Source: Exiguobacterium sp. J17977
GTDB taxonomy: Bacteria > Bacillota > Bacilli > Exiguobacteriales > Exiguobacteriaceae
Direction of reading: 5' to 3'
Length of the DNA stretch: 64,000 nucleotides
Assembly: GCF_018616375.1 (NCBI RefSeq)
Contig: NZ_JAEQBB010000006.1
Coordinates: 62,001-126,000 of the forward strand
The notes beneath the pieces were generated by a model. It searched no databases. It was not told the DNA's origin and saw nothing but the letters and a program-made list of their open reading frames with translations. A program made the translations under genes and the position numbers. Positions 41,501-49,616 of this stretch are shown here, in pieces (positions within the stretch are counted from its first letter, which is position 1; every line of letters starts with the position of its first letter).

Positions 41501-41725
41501 GATTTGAGCCCAGGTGTCGTTCGTCGTATACACTTGAACGGTTTCACCTTGTGTCAATTTACCGACAATATCCGAAGTGGTAGATGTGGCGGAACGAACA
41601 TTTAAAATGGATGTATTCACTGTTCCTTCGTATGTTGCTGCATATGAGTGAGCGGGGACGAGCGTACTCAACACTGTGCTAGAGATGAGGACGGCCGTGC
41701 TCAATCGTGTGATCGTTGGCTTCAA
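38573..41725 (-). CDS. Secreted SH3-repeat endo-beta-N-acetylglucosaminidase (autolysin)
   Basis: A 1050-residue exported protein. It has a signal peptide (about 1-29, ending in SYA), then a long array of bacterial SH3 domains (about 31-800, roughly ten units; units four to seven are near-identical 69-residue repeats marked by SSSWFK and TGYAAARNFS) and a C-terminal glucosaminidase domain (about 880-1050). LLSHALLETGHG carries the catalytic Glu near residue 922, as in LytD/GH73 enzymes. It likely cuts cell-wall glycan during growth. The repeats anchor it to peptidoglycan. Confidence 0.92.
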   Translation of the reverse strand: MKPTITRLSTAVLISSTVLSTLVPAHSYAATYEGTVNTSILNVRSATSTTSDIVGKLTQGETVQVYTTNDTWAQIEFEGEKRYVSATYLTLKSTMTTASTTSTTSASAYKADANVNLRSSTSTSATVLTTIPKGATVTYISSHGATGSWMKVTYGKYTGYVVARYFTPSVPVETPYYANKTAVLYNSTGSGATKLATIPAGAKVTHLASLGATGSWFKIQYGTIVGYAPARNFSTSVLTPETTAPEVTTPYFSITNVALYNSSASGATKIATIPSGAQVEQIAMAGLSSSWFKIRYNGVTGYAAARNFSKTKPEVIVRTPYYAARDLVLYKSSASGADRLRTIRAGSKVTQVSESGLASSWFKIEYDGVTGYAAARNFSTTPPEVIVIKPYYATRNVAMYNSSASGATKIDTIPFGAKIEQISQSGLSSSWFKVRYDGKTGYAASRHFSVDKPEVIVVTDYYTTQRVVLYDKSVSPKSKIAVIPTGTKVQQISESGLTSSMYKIKYGSLTGYATASYFADKPPVPEEQLEAEREVEVVVANNGTLNVRNKAVDGAVIGKLANGTVVKVKPIVGSDWGVISYLVNGSLVKGYISLTYTKPYTPPVAGSKEMVITETPYTYTLASMITTQRNVFSQSDAFRNEDAYVHKSFITKSTTGELFTTKLQYLKSTASSSATTLATLPNHAKLAYLGAQQVGTVTWYKVKYGSLTGYVLATATAPAGKVSATELFATRFQYLKSTASATSTNVTSVSTNTKLEYLGTQKVGSTTWYKVKYGVYTGYINAIYAVGSTNVLKDASMTSHSFGVINPGEEVAITGETDQYYTITYYRPSGYDIRVYDRSWRRATNEEITRHVSPSSFATTSREYFQFLDLSKGADLTATVLNKSLVGKGILAGRGQAFIDASRTHNVNEIYLLSHALLETGHGTSALATGILVSSVDGKAVTPKTVYNMYGIGAIDGNAHVKGAERAYKEGWFTPEAAIIGGAKFIGDEYINNLDLKQNTLYKMRFNPSNPGTNQYASDIAWATKQTTNIYNMYQQLESYTLYFDVPKFQ
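39400..41640 (-). repeat. Coding SH3-domain repeat array
   Basis: DNA repeats reflecting protein repeats: the reverse-strand sequence for ASGATK, SWFK and GYAAARNF recurs about every 207 bases in 40170-41010, with more diverged units on either side. The nearly identical middle units suggest recent duplication or recombination, so copy number may vary between strains. Confidence 0.8.
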
Positions 41726-41874
41726 TGTGTTACCCCTTTCGGTGAATACGTATCGAAATATGTGTATTCTTTTAGTGTGCGGTCTAAGTATAGCGCACTT
41801 AAAAATTGGAAAGAAGAATCTAAATTACAAAAAAGGTAAATGAATTAGAATCCCATTGTATTATTTTGGTAAAC

Positions 41875-41908
41875 AAAAAGAACCTCCTAGGAAATGGAGG
41901 TTCTTTTT
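41875..41908. terminator. Terminator of the lipase-like gene
   Basis: AAAAAGAACCTCC pairs with GGAGGTTCTTTTT; the A run on the left provides a T run on the reverse strand. Confidence 0.85.
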
Positions 41909-42816
41909 GCGATGCGTACCGTATGATGCATCCAGTCGCCGATGTCGGTCCAGATGTCTTGACGTTGGCGCTCGCGGAGCACTTCATGACGTGCCTGATC
42001 ATAAGACAGCACGGTCAATTCGATGTCGGCGGCCTGATGTTTGCGGACGATTCCGGAGAGTCCTTCTCCGTCATGGACGACAGGGTCATCGGCACCTACG
42101 ACGAATAAGATTGGGAGTGTTTTCGGATGTTCTTGAATCCGGGCGGCCGAGGTCACATCGAGTGACGCTTTTGCTACCTCATGTAAGTAGCCGAGCGTCG
42201 GAATCCCGCCACAGTCCGGATCATTTACATAGGCGGCTACTTCCTCCGGAACACTCGAAATCCAATCACTCTCGGTCGTGGCCGGTAAGAATTTCAAGTT
42301 GTACCGTCCGAACAACAAGCGTTCGAACAAGCGCGATTCATGGGTGCTCCCTTTGAACCGGATGGCCAAATCAATCGCGTACAGTCCGGCCCGTCCAATC
42401 AATCCGGAATGTGGAGGCGGGGAGACGGCGATGACGCCGGTCAAGCGATGACCTAGTTGTTGGCCGAGTCGACGTGCGAGCAGCGAGCCAAAACTATGAC
42501 CGAGAACGATGGTTGGCAATTCATCTTGATAATGGTCAAGGAGCGAGATGGCGTCGTTGACCATTTGCTCAAACCCTTCATGGGGCGACAGGTGGGCGTA
42601 AGTGGACTGGGTCCGGGCCAAGGAGCCTGCGCCACGAAGGTCGCACAGAAACACATTGAAGCCAATTTCTGACAAAAAATCAGCGAATTCGACATAACGT
42701 CGATGATGTTCGAGCATCCCATGGAAAATAAAACAATTTCCAATCGGTTGTCTGGCCTTGATGTGCAGTAACTGCGTCCGATATCCGTCCGCATACGTAT
42801 GTTCCGTGACGTCCAT
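41887..42816 (-). CDS. Alpha/beta hydrolase, monoacylglycerol-lipase-like
   Basis: A 309-residue hydrolase. FHGMLEHHRRYVEFADFL near residues 35-52, the nucleophile elbow VLGHSFGSL (Ser near residue 107), an acid residue in GADDPVVHDG and a His in DQARHEVL form the triad of the Hydrolase_4/MGL family. No signal peptide. ATG 42816 has GGAGGG upstream and lies 20 bases after fhs, so the two may be cotranscribed. A lipid or ester substrate is likely. Confidence 0.85.
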   Translation of the reverse strand: MDVTEHTYADGYRTQLLHIKARQPIGNCFIFHGMLEHHRRYVEFADFLSEIGFNVFLCDLRGAGSLARTQSTYAHLSPHEGFEQMVNDAISLLDHYQDELPTIVLGHSFGSLLARRLGQQLGHRLTGVIAVSPPPHSGLIGRAGLYAIDLAIRFKGSTHESRLFERLLFGRYNLKFLPATTESDWISSVPEEVAAYVNDPDCGGIPTLGYLHEVAKASLDVTSAARIQEHPKTLPILFVVGADDPVVHDGEGLSGIVRKHQAADIELTVLSYDQARHEVLRERQRQDIWTDIGDWMHHTVRIAKRTSIS

Positions 42817-42836
42817 CTCGATCCCTCCGTTATCGT

Positions 42837-44522
42837 TTAGAATAAACCGATCGCTTTCCCGGTCTCGTCAATCCCCATATTCAAGGCGGCCGGTTGTTTC
42901 GGCAGACCTGGCATCGTCAAGACGTTACCAGTCAAGGCGACGAGGAAACCAGCACCGACCGACGGCTTCAATTCTCGTACCGTCACGGTGAAGCCGTGTT
43001 GATATCCGAGTTTTGTCGGGTCATCGGAGAGTGAGAACGGCGTCTTCGCCATACAAATCGGCAAGTGCTGCCAACCGTTCGCCTCGATTTGTGCCATCTG
43101 TTTTTTCGCGGTCGCGGTAAACGTGACGTCGGCCGCCCCATACACTTCCCGGGCGATTGTCAAAATCTTCTGTTCGATTGTATCGGTCAACGCATAGAGC
43201 GGGGTGAACGCACTCTCGTTCGACTCGATTGTATCGATGACAGCCTCGGCGAGGGCACGACCGCCTTGTCCACCGTTCGACCACACTTCACTGAGCGCCA
43301 CTCGAATGTTGTTGGCTTCACACCAATCGAGGACGGCGGCCAACTCTTCGGCTGTATCCGAATTGAAGCGGTTGAGGGCGACGACGGTCGGCAAGCCGAG
43401 TTTACCCATCGTCTCGACATGTTTGGCGAGAAGTTTTAACCCGTTGCCGACAGCTCCGACGTTCTCGACGTGGAGTTGGTCCTTGGCGACACCACCGTGC
43501 ATTTTCAAAGCACGGACCGTCGCCACGAGAACGACGGCGTCCGGGTTCAATTTTCCGATGCGTGATTTGATATGACAGAATTTTTCGGCCCCAAGATCGG
43601 CTCCGAAACCAGCTTCGGTGACAACGTAGTCGCCGAGTTTGAGCGCCGTTTTCGTCGCGATCAACGAGTTGCATCCGTGCGCGATATTGGCGAACGGACC
43701 ACCGTGAACGAGTGCTGGCGTCTGTTCGAGTGTCTGCACCAAGTTCGGCTTGAATGCCTCTTTCAACAACAGTGTCGCGGCGCCGGCTGCACCGATTTGT
43801 TCGGCTGTGATTGGCTCGTTGTCCCGATCGTACGCGACGACGATTCGCTTGATGCGTGCCTCGAGGTCGGTCAACGAATCGGCGAGACAGAGGATGGCCA
43901 TGATTTCAGATGCGACCGTGATATCAAACCCGTCTTCACGGGGTACGCCATGGGCACTGCCGCCAAGGCCGATCGTCACGTGACGGAGCGCCCGGTCATT
44001 CAAGTCGAGCACGCGTTTCCAGACGATTTTCCGGACGTCGATGCCAAGGTCGTTCCCTTGATGGAGATGATTGTCGAGCATGGCGCTAATCGTGTTGTGG
44101 GCCGCGGTGATGGCGTGCATATCGCCTGTGAAGTGAAGGTTGATGTCTTCCATCGGCAACACTTGGCTGAACCCTCCGCCGGCTGCACCGCCTTTTAAGC
44201 CCATCGTCGGACCGAGCGACGGTTCACGCAGACAGACAATCGCTTGTTTGTCGAGTTGGTTGAGCGCTTGGCCGAGCCCGACGGTCACGGTCGACTTTCC
44301 TTCGCCGGCCGGAGTCGGGTTGATCGCTGTGACGAGGATGAGTTTCCCGTCTTCACGAGTCGCCATCCGATCAATGACATCAAATGATAACTTGGCTTTG
44401 TATTTCCCGTATAGGTCGAGGTCATCTTCTTGTAAGCCGAGTTTTTCTGCTATCTGTTTGACGGGCAACATCTCGGCTTGTTGGGCAATCGTTAGGTCGG
44501 ATAACGGTTTAATCGTCGTCAT
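42837..44522 (-). CDS. fhs: Formate--tetrahydrofolate ligase
   Basis: A 561-residue ligase of full family length that makes 10-formyl-THF from formate, THF and ATP in one-carbon metabolism. [18 protein letters not shown] is the ATP-binding P-loop region, [20 protein letters not shown] and [13 protein letters not shown] are Fhs signatures, and VALNRF is further on. ATG 44522 has GGAGGG upstream; the frame upstream to 44549 is not used. A weak cre-like sequence lies about 30 bases before the start. Confidence 0.95.
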   Translation of the reverse strand: MTTIKPLSDLTIAQQAEMLPVKQIAEKLGLQEDDLDLYGKYKAKLSFDVIDRMATREDGKLILVTAINPTPAGEGKSTVTVGLGQALNQLDKQAIVCLREPSLGPTMGLKGGAAGGGFSQVLPMEDINLHFTGDMHAITAAHNTISAMLDNHLHQGNDLGIDVRKIVWKRVLDLNDRALRHVTIGLGGSAHGVPREDGFDITVASEIMAILCLADSLTDLEARIKRIVVAYDRDNEPITAEQIGAAGAATLLLKEAFKPNLVQTLEQTPALVHGGPFANIAHGCNSLIATKTALKLGDYVVTEAGFGADLGAEKFCHIKSRIGKLNPDAVVLVATVRALKMHGGVAKDQLHVENVGAVGNGLKLLAKHVETMGKLGLPTVVALNRFNSDTAEELAAVLDWCEANNIRVALSEVWSNGGQGGRALAEAVIDTIESNESAFTPLYALTDTIEQKILTIAREVYGAADVTFTATAKKQMAQIEANGWQHLPICMAKTPFSLSDDPTKLGYQHGFTVTVRELKPSVGAGFLVALTGNVLTMPGLPKQPAALNMGIDETGKAIGLF

Positions 44523-44549
44523 GTATAAAATCCCTCCACTTTCGAACAT

Positions 44550-44563
44550 TGTAATCGTTTTCG
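44550..44563. promoter_or_regulatory. Weak cre-like site upstream of fhs
   Basis: TGTAATCGTTTTCG differs from the cre consensus at the final base and one W-type position. It is 28 bases before the fhs start on the reverse strand. Confidence 0.3.
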
Positions 44564-44708
44564 TTCATTTCATTCGTGAATCGACTTTGAATCAAGGTTT
44601 AATTCTTCATTCGGGAAGACTCGTTCGTGTTGTCATTGAGTTTATCATAACGCATCGCCTCGTATAATTCACCCATTGAGTGCAATATATTCCACCCTTT
44701 CCGTCAAA

Positions 44709-44722
44709 TGTATCCGTTTTCA
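44709..44722. promoter_or_regulatory. cre-like site upstream of the sugar ABC permease genes
   Basis: TGTATCCGTTTTCA matches the cre consensus except at position 5. It lies 42 bases upstream of the permease start, suggesting catabolite repression of sugar uptake. Confidence 0.5.
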
Positions 44723-44764
44723 TTTTGTCTTGAGGGAGGTAAGTTGATAGTGGAGGCGATGAAC

Positions 44765-45670
44765 ATGACAGAAACACCAAAACAACACAAGCGAAGACGG
44801 AATTGGAAGAAACCGGCGAGTTTTATCGCATTTGTCGGTCCAGCCTTTCTGGCGTTTGTGGCGATTGTGCTCATACCGTTCGTTAACGGGATTTATTACA
44901 GCTTCACGGATTGGAACGGTGTGACGGGTCAGTTGAACGTGGTCGGATGGGACAACTATCAGCGTATTTTATTCGAGGATGAACAGTTCCGCGCCTCGTT
45001 CTGGATTACGACGAAATACACGATTGTGGCCGTCATCTTGACGAACATCGTCGGTTTCTTGTTGGCTTTGCTGTTGACGATGAACATTAAGACGCGCAAT
45101 ATACTGCGCACCGTCTTTTTCATGCCGAACTTGATTGGCGGACTCATTCTCGGGTTCATTTGGCAGTTCATCTATGTGAAGGGCTTTGAATCGATCGGGA
45201 CATTGACCGGATGGAGTTTATTCGAACTGCCGTGGCTCGGTGACGCCCAGACGGCGTTCTGGGGCATCGTCATCGTCGCTATTTGGCAAGGCGGAGGCTA
45301 CGTCATGGTCATCTATATTGCAGCGCTCCAAAACGTGCCGACGGATTTGCTGGAGGCGGCCAAAATCGATGGGGCGAACCGCTTGAAGATGTTGCGTCAC
45401 ATCACGTTGCCGATGATTATGCCGTCCATCACCATCTGTCTGTTTTTGACGATTTCCTGGTCGTTCAAAGTGTTCGACACGAACTTATCGCTCACAAACG
45501 GAGGTCCGTTCAAATCGACAGAGATGCTCGCTTTGAACATCTATACAGAATCGTTCGTGAATAATAATTACGGGCTCGGCTCGGCGAAAGCGGTCATCTT
45601 CTTCCTTGTCGTCGCGGCGATTACCGTCACTCAAGTCTACTTGACGAAAAAGCGGGAGGTGGAGGCATGA
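44765..45670 (+). CDS. Sugar ABC transporter permease, MalF-like (CUT1)
   Basis: A 301-residue protein with six membrane helices and the EAA loop DLLEAAKIDGANRLKMLRHI (EAAxIDGA) that contacts the ATPase. The N-terminal PAFLAFVAIVLIPFVNGIYYSFTDWNG is typical of CUT1 permeases. ATG 44765 has GGAGG 8 bases upstream; ATG 44759 is too close. It overlaps the next permease by ATGA. No ATPase gene lies nearby; CUT1 systems often borrow a shared MsmK-type ATPase. Confidence 0.92.
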   Translation: MTETPKQHKRRRNWKKPASFIAFVGPAFLAFVAIVLIPFVNGIYYSFTDWNGVTGQLNVVGWDNYQRILFEDEQFRASFWITTKYTIVAVILTNIVGFLLALLLTMNIKTRNILRTVFFMPNLIGGLILGFIWQFIYVKGFESIGTLTGWSLFELPWLGDAQTAFWGIVIVAIWQGGGYVMVIYIAALQNVPTDLLEAAKIDGANRLKMLRHITLPMIMPSITICLFLTISWSFKVFDTNLSLTNGGPFKSTEMLALNIYTESFVNNNYGLGSAKAVIFFLVVAAITVTQVYLTKKREVEA

Positions 45671-46572
45671 CGACAGAAAAGATTGAACGCATCGAAGCAA
45701 AGGTCGATTCGTCCCCACGGCGATTGCGACCGCAAAGACCGCTGCGGGCGGGTGGATATACGGCCGGCCTCGGTCTCGTCGAACTGGTGGCGATTCTGCT
45801 CGGGCTGTTATATCTCGTCCCGTTCTATTACGTCATCGTCAACTCGTTCAAATCGATTGCGGAGATTTACACGAACACGTCCGCCTTGCCGAACGTCTGG
45901 CTCGCGTCGAACTATACAGAGGCGTGGGAGGCGATGAATTACGGACGCGTCTTCTTGAACTCGCTTCTCATCACGGCGGGGGCGAACCTTCTCATCGTAT
46001 TGTTCACTTCGATGGCGGCGTGGAAGCTCGTCCGGACGAAACATTGGATCTCGACTGTCATCTTCTTCCTGTTCGTCGCGGCGATGGTTATCCCGTTCCA
46101 ATCCATCATGATTCCGCTCGTCAAAGTGTCGAGCATCCTCGGTCTGTTGAACAGCCATTGGGGACTGATGGTCATGTATCTCGGCTTCGGGTCTGGCATC
46201 TCGGTATTCTTATATCACGGCTTCATGAAGTCGATTCCGGAAGAGATTGAAGAAGCGGCCATCATTGACGGCTGTTCGACATGGGGCGTGTTTTGGCGCA
46301 TCGTCTTCCCGCTGCTCAAGCCAATCACGGTGACGATCGTCATCTTGAACAGCCTTTGGATTTGGAACGACTTTCTCTTACCTTCACTTGTCCTCCGAGA
46401 CATCGAGCTGCGGACGATTCCGCTCGCGACGTTCTATTTCTTCGGACAATATACAAAACAATGGGATTTGGCACTTGCTGGTTTAGTCCTTGGGATCGTT
46501 CCGCTCCTCGTCTTTTTCTTCGGTATGCAAAAGCATATTATCAAAGGGATTACGAGTGGCTCGATCAAATAA
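45667..46572 (+). CDS. Sugar ABC transporter permease, MalG-like (CUT1)
   Basis: A 301-residue six-helix permease. EIEEAAIIDGCSTWGVFWRIVFPLL is its EAA loop. It begins at the ATGA overlap with the MalF-like gene. The N-terminal 30 residues are charged and probably cytoplasmic. With the MalF-like partner it forms the translocation channel for an oligosaccharide delivered by the binding protein at 48150. Confidence 0.92.
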   Translation: MTTEKIERIEAKVDSSPRRLRPQRPLRAGGYTAGLGLVELVAILLGLLYLVPFYYVIVNSFKSIAEIYTNTSALPNVWLASNYTEAWEAMNYGRVFLNSLLITAGANLLIVLFTSMAAWKLVRTKHWISTVIFFLFVAAMVIPFQSIMIPLVKVSSILGLLNSHWGLMVMYLGFGSGISVFLYHGFMKSIPEEIEEAAIIDGCSTWGVFWRIVFPLLKPITVTIVILNSLWIWNDFLLPSLVLRDIELRTIPLATFYFFGQYTKQWDLALAGLVLGIVPLLVFFFGMQKHIIKGITSGSIK

Positions 46573-46586
46573 CCCTTCCCAAGGGA

Positions 46587-46622
46587 TCTCCCCCGTCCGC
46601 TACACGGGGGAGAATTTTTTTT
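46587..46622 (+). terminator. Terminator of the permease genes
   Basis: TCTCCCCCGT pairs with ACGGGGGAGA, followed by eight Ts. It separates the permeases from the T-box leader. Confidence 0.92.
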
Positions 46623-46632
46623 GAAAAAGTGG

Positions 46633-46661
46633 TTGACATTCGTCTGAATATTGATAATAAT
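46633..46661 (+). promoter_or_regulatory. Promoter of the asnA T-box transcript
   Basis: TTGACA (46633-46638) and AATAAT (46656-46661), 17 bases apart, just upstream of the leader. Confidence 0.7.
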
Positions 46662-46667
46662 TGGGTC

Positions 46668-46946
46668 AATTCAATTGTGAACGACATTGAAAGGACGAGT
46701 ACACAGAAGACGTAAGCAAAGCGAGCCGGGGAAGGTGAGAGCCCGGACTGAAATCTCTGTCGAAGAACCTCCTGGAGTCGCTACCCGAACGCTTTGCAAG
46801 TAGACGTAGCCGGACCCGTTCCCCGTTATCGGAACTACGAGATGTTCGTCTCGAAAAAGTGAGTAGATTCGTCTACTAATTTGGGTGGCACCGCGGAGCT
46901 TGAAGCCTTCCGTCCCATAGTCCATGGGATTGGAGGGCTTTTTTCT
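46668..46946 (+). ncRNA. T-box leader controlling asnA
   Basis: The T-box sequence TGGGTGGCACCGCGG (46884-46898) is followed by a terminator stem-loop (46904-46946; arms around AAGCC...GGCTT with six Ts). Stem I is built on GCAAAGC (about 46716-46722) and GCTTTGC (about 46791-46797), which leave AAC at 46788-46790 in the specifier position: an asparagine codon. Uncharged tRNA-Asn would favour antitermination. The start at about 46668 is inferred from the promoter. Confidence 0.9.
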
Positions 46947-46986
46947 ATTGCTCCATCCCGAAATCCCACAATTGGAGGAAGAAAAC

Positions 46987-47970
46987 ATGACAACAACAGC
47001 AATGAGCAAGATGAAGGAAAAACAACAGGCGATTACAGTAGTGAAGGCGACATTCGAAGACAAGTTCAGCACGGCGCTCGGACTCACACAAGTTCAGGCC
47101 CCGCTGTTCGTCACATCGGCGAGCGGTGTCAACGATCACTTGAACGGTGTCGAACGCATCATCCAGTTCGATACGCAGTATCCAGGGCATGAACTCGAAA
47201 TCGTTCAGTCGCTCGCAAAGTGGAAACGCGAAGCGCTCGGCCGCTACGGGTTTGAGGTCGGTGAAGGTTTGTACACACAGATGCGCGCCATCCGTCGTGA
47301 TGAAGAACTCGACGCGACACACTCACTCCACGTCGATCAATGGGACTGGGAACGTGTCATCGCCCGGGAACACCGGACGACGGAGTATTTGAAAGCGACG
47401 GTCGAATCGATTTATGCGGCGCTCCGCGAGACGGAACAGGCGGTCGAATCGATGTACGGGATTGAGGCAATCTTGCCAGAGTCGATTCACTTCTTGACGA
47501 GCCAAGAGTTAGAAGACCTTTACCCGGACCTCACGCCAAAAGAACGGGAGCACGCGATTTGTAAAGCGTACGGCGCAGTCTTCCTATCGCAAATCGGCGG
47601 TGCACTCGCTTCGGGCGACAAGCACGACGGCCGCGCGGCAGACTATGACGACTGGTCGCTCAACGGCGATATCCTCGTCTGGCACCCAGAACTCGAATCG
47701 GCGTTCGAACTGTCGTCGATGGGAATCCGTGTCGACGAGACAGCGCTTGCCGAGCAATTGGTGACAGCCGGAGCTGAAGACAAACGTAAGTTCCCGTTCC
47801 ATCAAGCGGTCCTTGAAGGACGTCTCCCGCTTACAATCGGGGGCGGTATCGGGCAATCACGTGTCGCCATGTATTTGCTACGTGCTCGCCATATCGGTGA
47901 AGTCCAATCGTCGGTCTGGCCGAGTGAGATGGTCGCAGCTTGCGAAGAAGCTGGAATCAGCCTGTTGTAA
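46987..47970 (+). CDS. asnA: Aspartate--ammonia ligase (asparagine synthetase A)
   Basis: A 327-residue class II synthetase-like enzyme that makes asparagine from aspartate, ammonia and ATP. Characteristic segments are [35 protein letters not shown]-type ([14 protein letters not shown]), [11 protein letters not shown] and [11 protein letters not shown] 46987 follows GGAGGAAG. Controlled by the asparagine T-box directly upstream and closed by its own terminator. Inserted between the permease and binding-protein genes of a sugar importer, which is unusual. Confidence 0.96.
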   Translation: MTTTAMSKMKEKQQAITVVKATFEDKFSTALGLTQVQAPLFVTSASGVNDHLNGVERIIQFDTQYPGHELEIVQSLAKWKREALGRYGFEVGEGLYTQMRAIRRDEELDATHSLHVDQWDWERVIAREHRTTEYLKATVESIYAALRETEQAVESMYGIEAILPESIHFLTSQELEDLYPDLTPKEREHAICKAYGAVFLSQIGGALASGDKHDGRAADYDDWSLNGDILVWHPELESAFELSSMGIRVDETALAEQLVTAGAEDKRKFPFHQAVLEGRLPLTIGGGIGQSRVAMYLLRARHIGEVQSSVWPSEMVAACEEAGISLL

Positions 47971-47987
47971 TTATATAGAAGAAACTT

Positions 47988-48026
47988 AAAACCAGGACTT
48001 TCTTTCAATAAGAAAGTCCTGGTTTT
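47988..48026 (+). terminator. Terminator of asnA
   Basis: AAAACCAGGACTTTCT pairs with AGAAAGTCCTGGTTTT (16 bp) across TTCAATA. Confidence 0.92.
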
Positions 48027-48073
48027 CTGTGCAACATTTTCCACCCTACACGTCAATTTTGACACCTACATAA

Positions 48074-48087
48074 TGGAAGCGTTTTCA
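48074..48087. promoter_or_regulatory. cre site before the sugar-binding protein gene
   Basis: TGGAAGCGTTTTCA is a well-formed cre (one mismatch to the strict consensus, none to TGNAANCGNNNNCA). It lies about 63 bases before the lipoprotein start. Confidence 0.65.
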
Positions 48088-48149
48088 TCTAAAGTTAGGG
48101 TGTACCGAATGTTGAAGGATTGTCGACTCTATACTTAGGAGGAAGCGTA

Positions 48150-49445
48150 ATGAAACGTAAATGGAGATTATCAACCGCCGTCATGACGGCGGGGATGGTA
48201 TTGACACTTGCGGCCTGTGGCGGCGGGTCGCTTACGGAAGAAGAAGGTTCGACCGATGCGAATGCGGATAACGGTGACAAGCAAGACGTCACGTTAAACG
48301 TCTTCCAGTTCAAAGCGGAAATCGCCAAAGACCTTGAAGCGATGGCGAAAGAATATGAGGAAGAGACCGGCGTCAAAGTGACCGTTCAAACGGTCGGCGG
48401 CGGAGCCGATTACGGGGCCGCGCTCAAGTCGCAGTTCGCGTCGGGCAACGAGCCGGACATCTTCAATAACGGTGGTTTCACCGAAGCGCAGACATGGAAA
48501 GACAAATTGGAAGATTTGTCAGGCGAGAAGTGGGTCGGTGATTTGACGGAAGTGGCGAAGGAACCGATGACCATGGACGGCAAACTGTACGGCATGCCGA
48601 TGAACTTGGAAGGATACGGCTTCATCTATAACAAGGAGCTGTTCGAGAAGGCGGGTATCAGTGAGTTGCCGAAGACGTTGTCTGAGTTGACGGATGCGGC
48701 GGAGAAGTTGGATAAAGCAGGCATCACGCCGTTCTCGGTCGGTTATGCCGAATTCTGGATTCTCGGGATCCACTTGCTTAACATCCCGATGGCACAGCAA
48801 GACGACCCGGATGCGTTCATCCAGGCGCTCAACGAGAATAAAGAAAAGTTCGAAGACAATGAGCAGTTCCAACAATTCTTGAAACTGTTCGACCTCACCA
48901 TCAAATACGGTAATAAAAACCCGCTCACGACGGACTATAACACGCAAGTCACACAGTTCGCTCAAGGTGAGACGGCGATGCTGCAACAAGGAAACTGGGC
49001 GCAACAGATGATTCTTGACGTGAATCCTGACATTGAGATGGGCTTCGTGCCAATCCCAATCAACGATGACAAAGAGAAGATGGACCGTCTCCCGGTCGGC
49101 GTCCCGAACAACTGGGTCGTCAATAAAAACTCGAAGTATAAAGAAGAAGCAAAAGACTTCCTCGAATGGATGGCGACCTCCGACACAGGTAAAGACTATA
49201 TGGTCAACAAGTTCAAATTCATTCCGGCGTTCAAGTCGATTGAAGCGAACGATCTCGGTCCGCTTGCTGACGACATCTTAGCCTATTCGAACGAAGGCAA
49301 GACGATTTCATGGAACTGGTTCAAGTATCCGGATGGCGCGGTCAATGAGTACGGCGCATTGATGCAAGCATACGTCGGCGGTCAAAAGACCGGAGACGAG
49401 ATGCTCCAAGACTTCACGAAAGTATGGGCCGATAAGGCAAAATAA
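48150..49445 (+). CDS. Sugar ABC transporter substrate-binding lipoprotein
   Basis: A 431-residue extracellular lipoprotein: signal peptide with lipobox LAAC (cysteine near residue 23), then a type-1 family solute-binding fold with LNVFQFKAEIAKDLEAM, EPDIFNNGGF and WNWFKYPDGAVN. It captures an oligosaccharide for the MalF/MalG-like permeases at 44765-46572. ATG 48150 follows AGGAGGAAG; earlier in-frame codons are rejected. It is transcribed separately from those permeases. Confidence 0.92.
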   Translation: MKRKWRLSTAVMTAGMVLTLAACGGGSLTEEEGSTDANADNGDKQDVTLNVFQFKAEIAKDLEAMAKEYEEETGVKVTVQTVGGGADYGAALKSQFASGNEPDIFNNGGFTEAQTWKDKLEDLSGEKWVGDLTEVAKEPMTMDGKLYGMPMNLEGYGFIYNKELFEKAGISELPKTLSELTDAAEKLDKAGITPFSVGYAEFWILGIHLLNIPMAQQDDPDAFIQALNENKEKFEDNEQFQQFLKLFDLTIKYGNKNPLTTDYNTQVTQFAQGETAMLQQGNWAQQMILDVNPDIEMGFVPIPINDDKEKMDRLPVGVPNNWVVNKNSKYKEEAKDFLEWMATSDTGKDYMVNKFKFIPAFKSIEANDLGPLADDILAYSNEGKTISWNWFKYPDGAVNEYGALMQAYVGGQKTGDEMLQDFTKVWADKAK

Positions 49446-49449
49446 CAGC

Positions 49450-49491
49450 AATACAAGCGGCGAAACGACCCCTTCGCCGCTTGTATTTTTT
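49450..49491 (+). terminator. Terminator of the sugar-binding protein gene
   Basis: AATACAAGCGGCGAA pairs with TTCGCCGCTTGTATT (15 bp), followed by Ts. Confidence 0.93.
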
Positions 49492-49523
49492 AGTGCGGGC
49501 AAAGCCGGTCAGAAGTTGAGGCT

Positions 49524-49590
49524 TGTCAAACGGGCGTCGCTCGCACAAAATAATAGACAGTTGAAGTGGTGCTCGGAACCTTCCGGCACC
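49524..49590 (+). promoter_or_regulatory. Promoter and leader hairpin of the MFS gene
   Basis: TTGTCA at about 49524 and CAAAAT 17 bases on give a possible promoter. A hairpin in the leader (GGTGC-CGGAA / TTCCG-GCACC, 49568-49590, with one bulged T) is followed by ACTATTTTATT and ends just before the ribosome site. It could be an attenuator. Confidence 0.4.
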
Positions 49591-49616
49591 ACTATTTTAT
49601 TGGGGAGATGACAGAT

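Noticed and set aside
43572-44198. 208-codon forward ORF opposite fhs
   Set aside because: The opposite strand encodes formate-THF ligase with intact motifs; the forward translation shows no domain.
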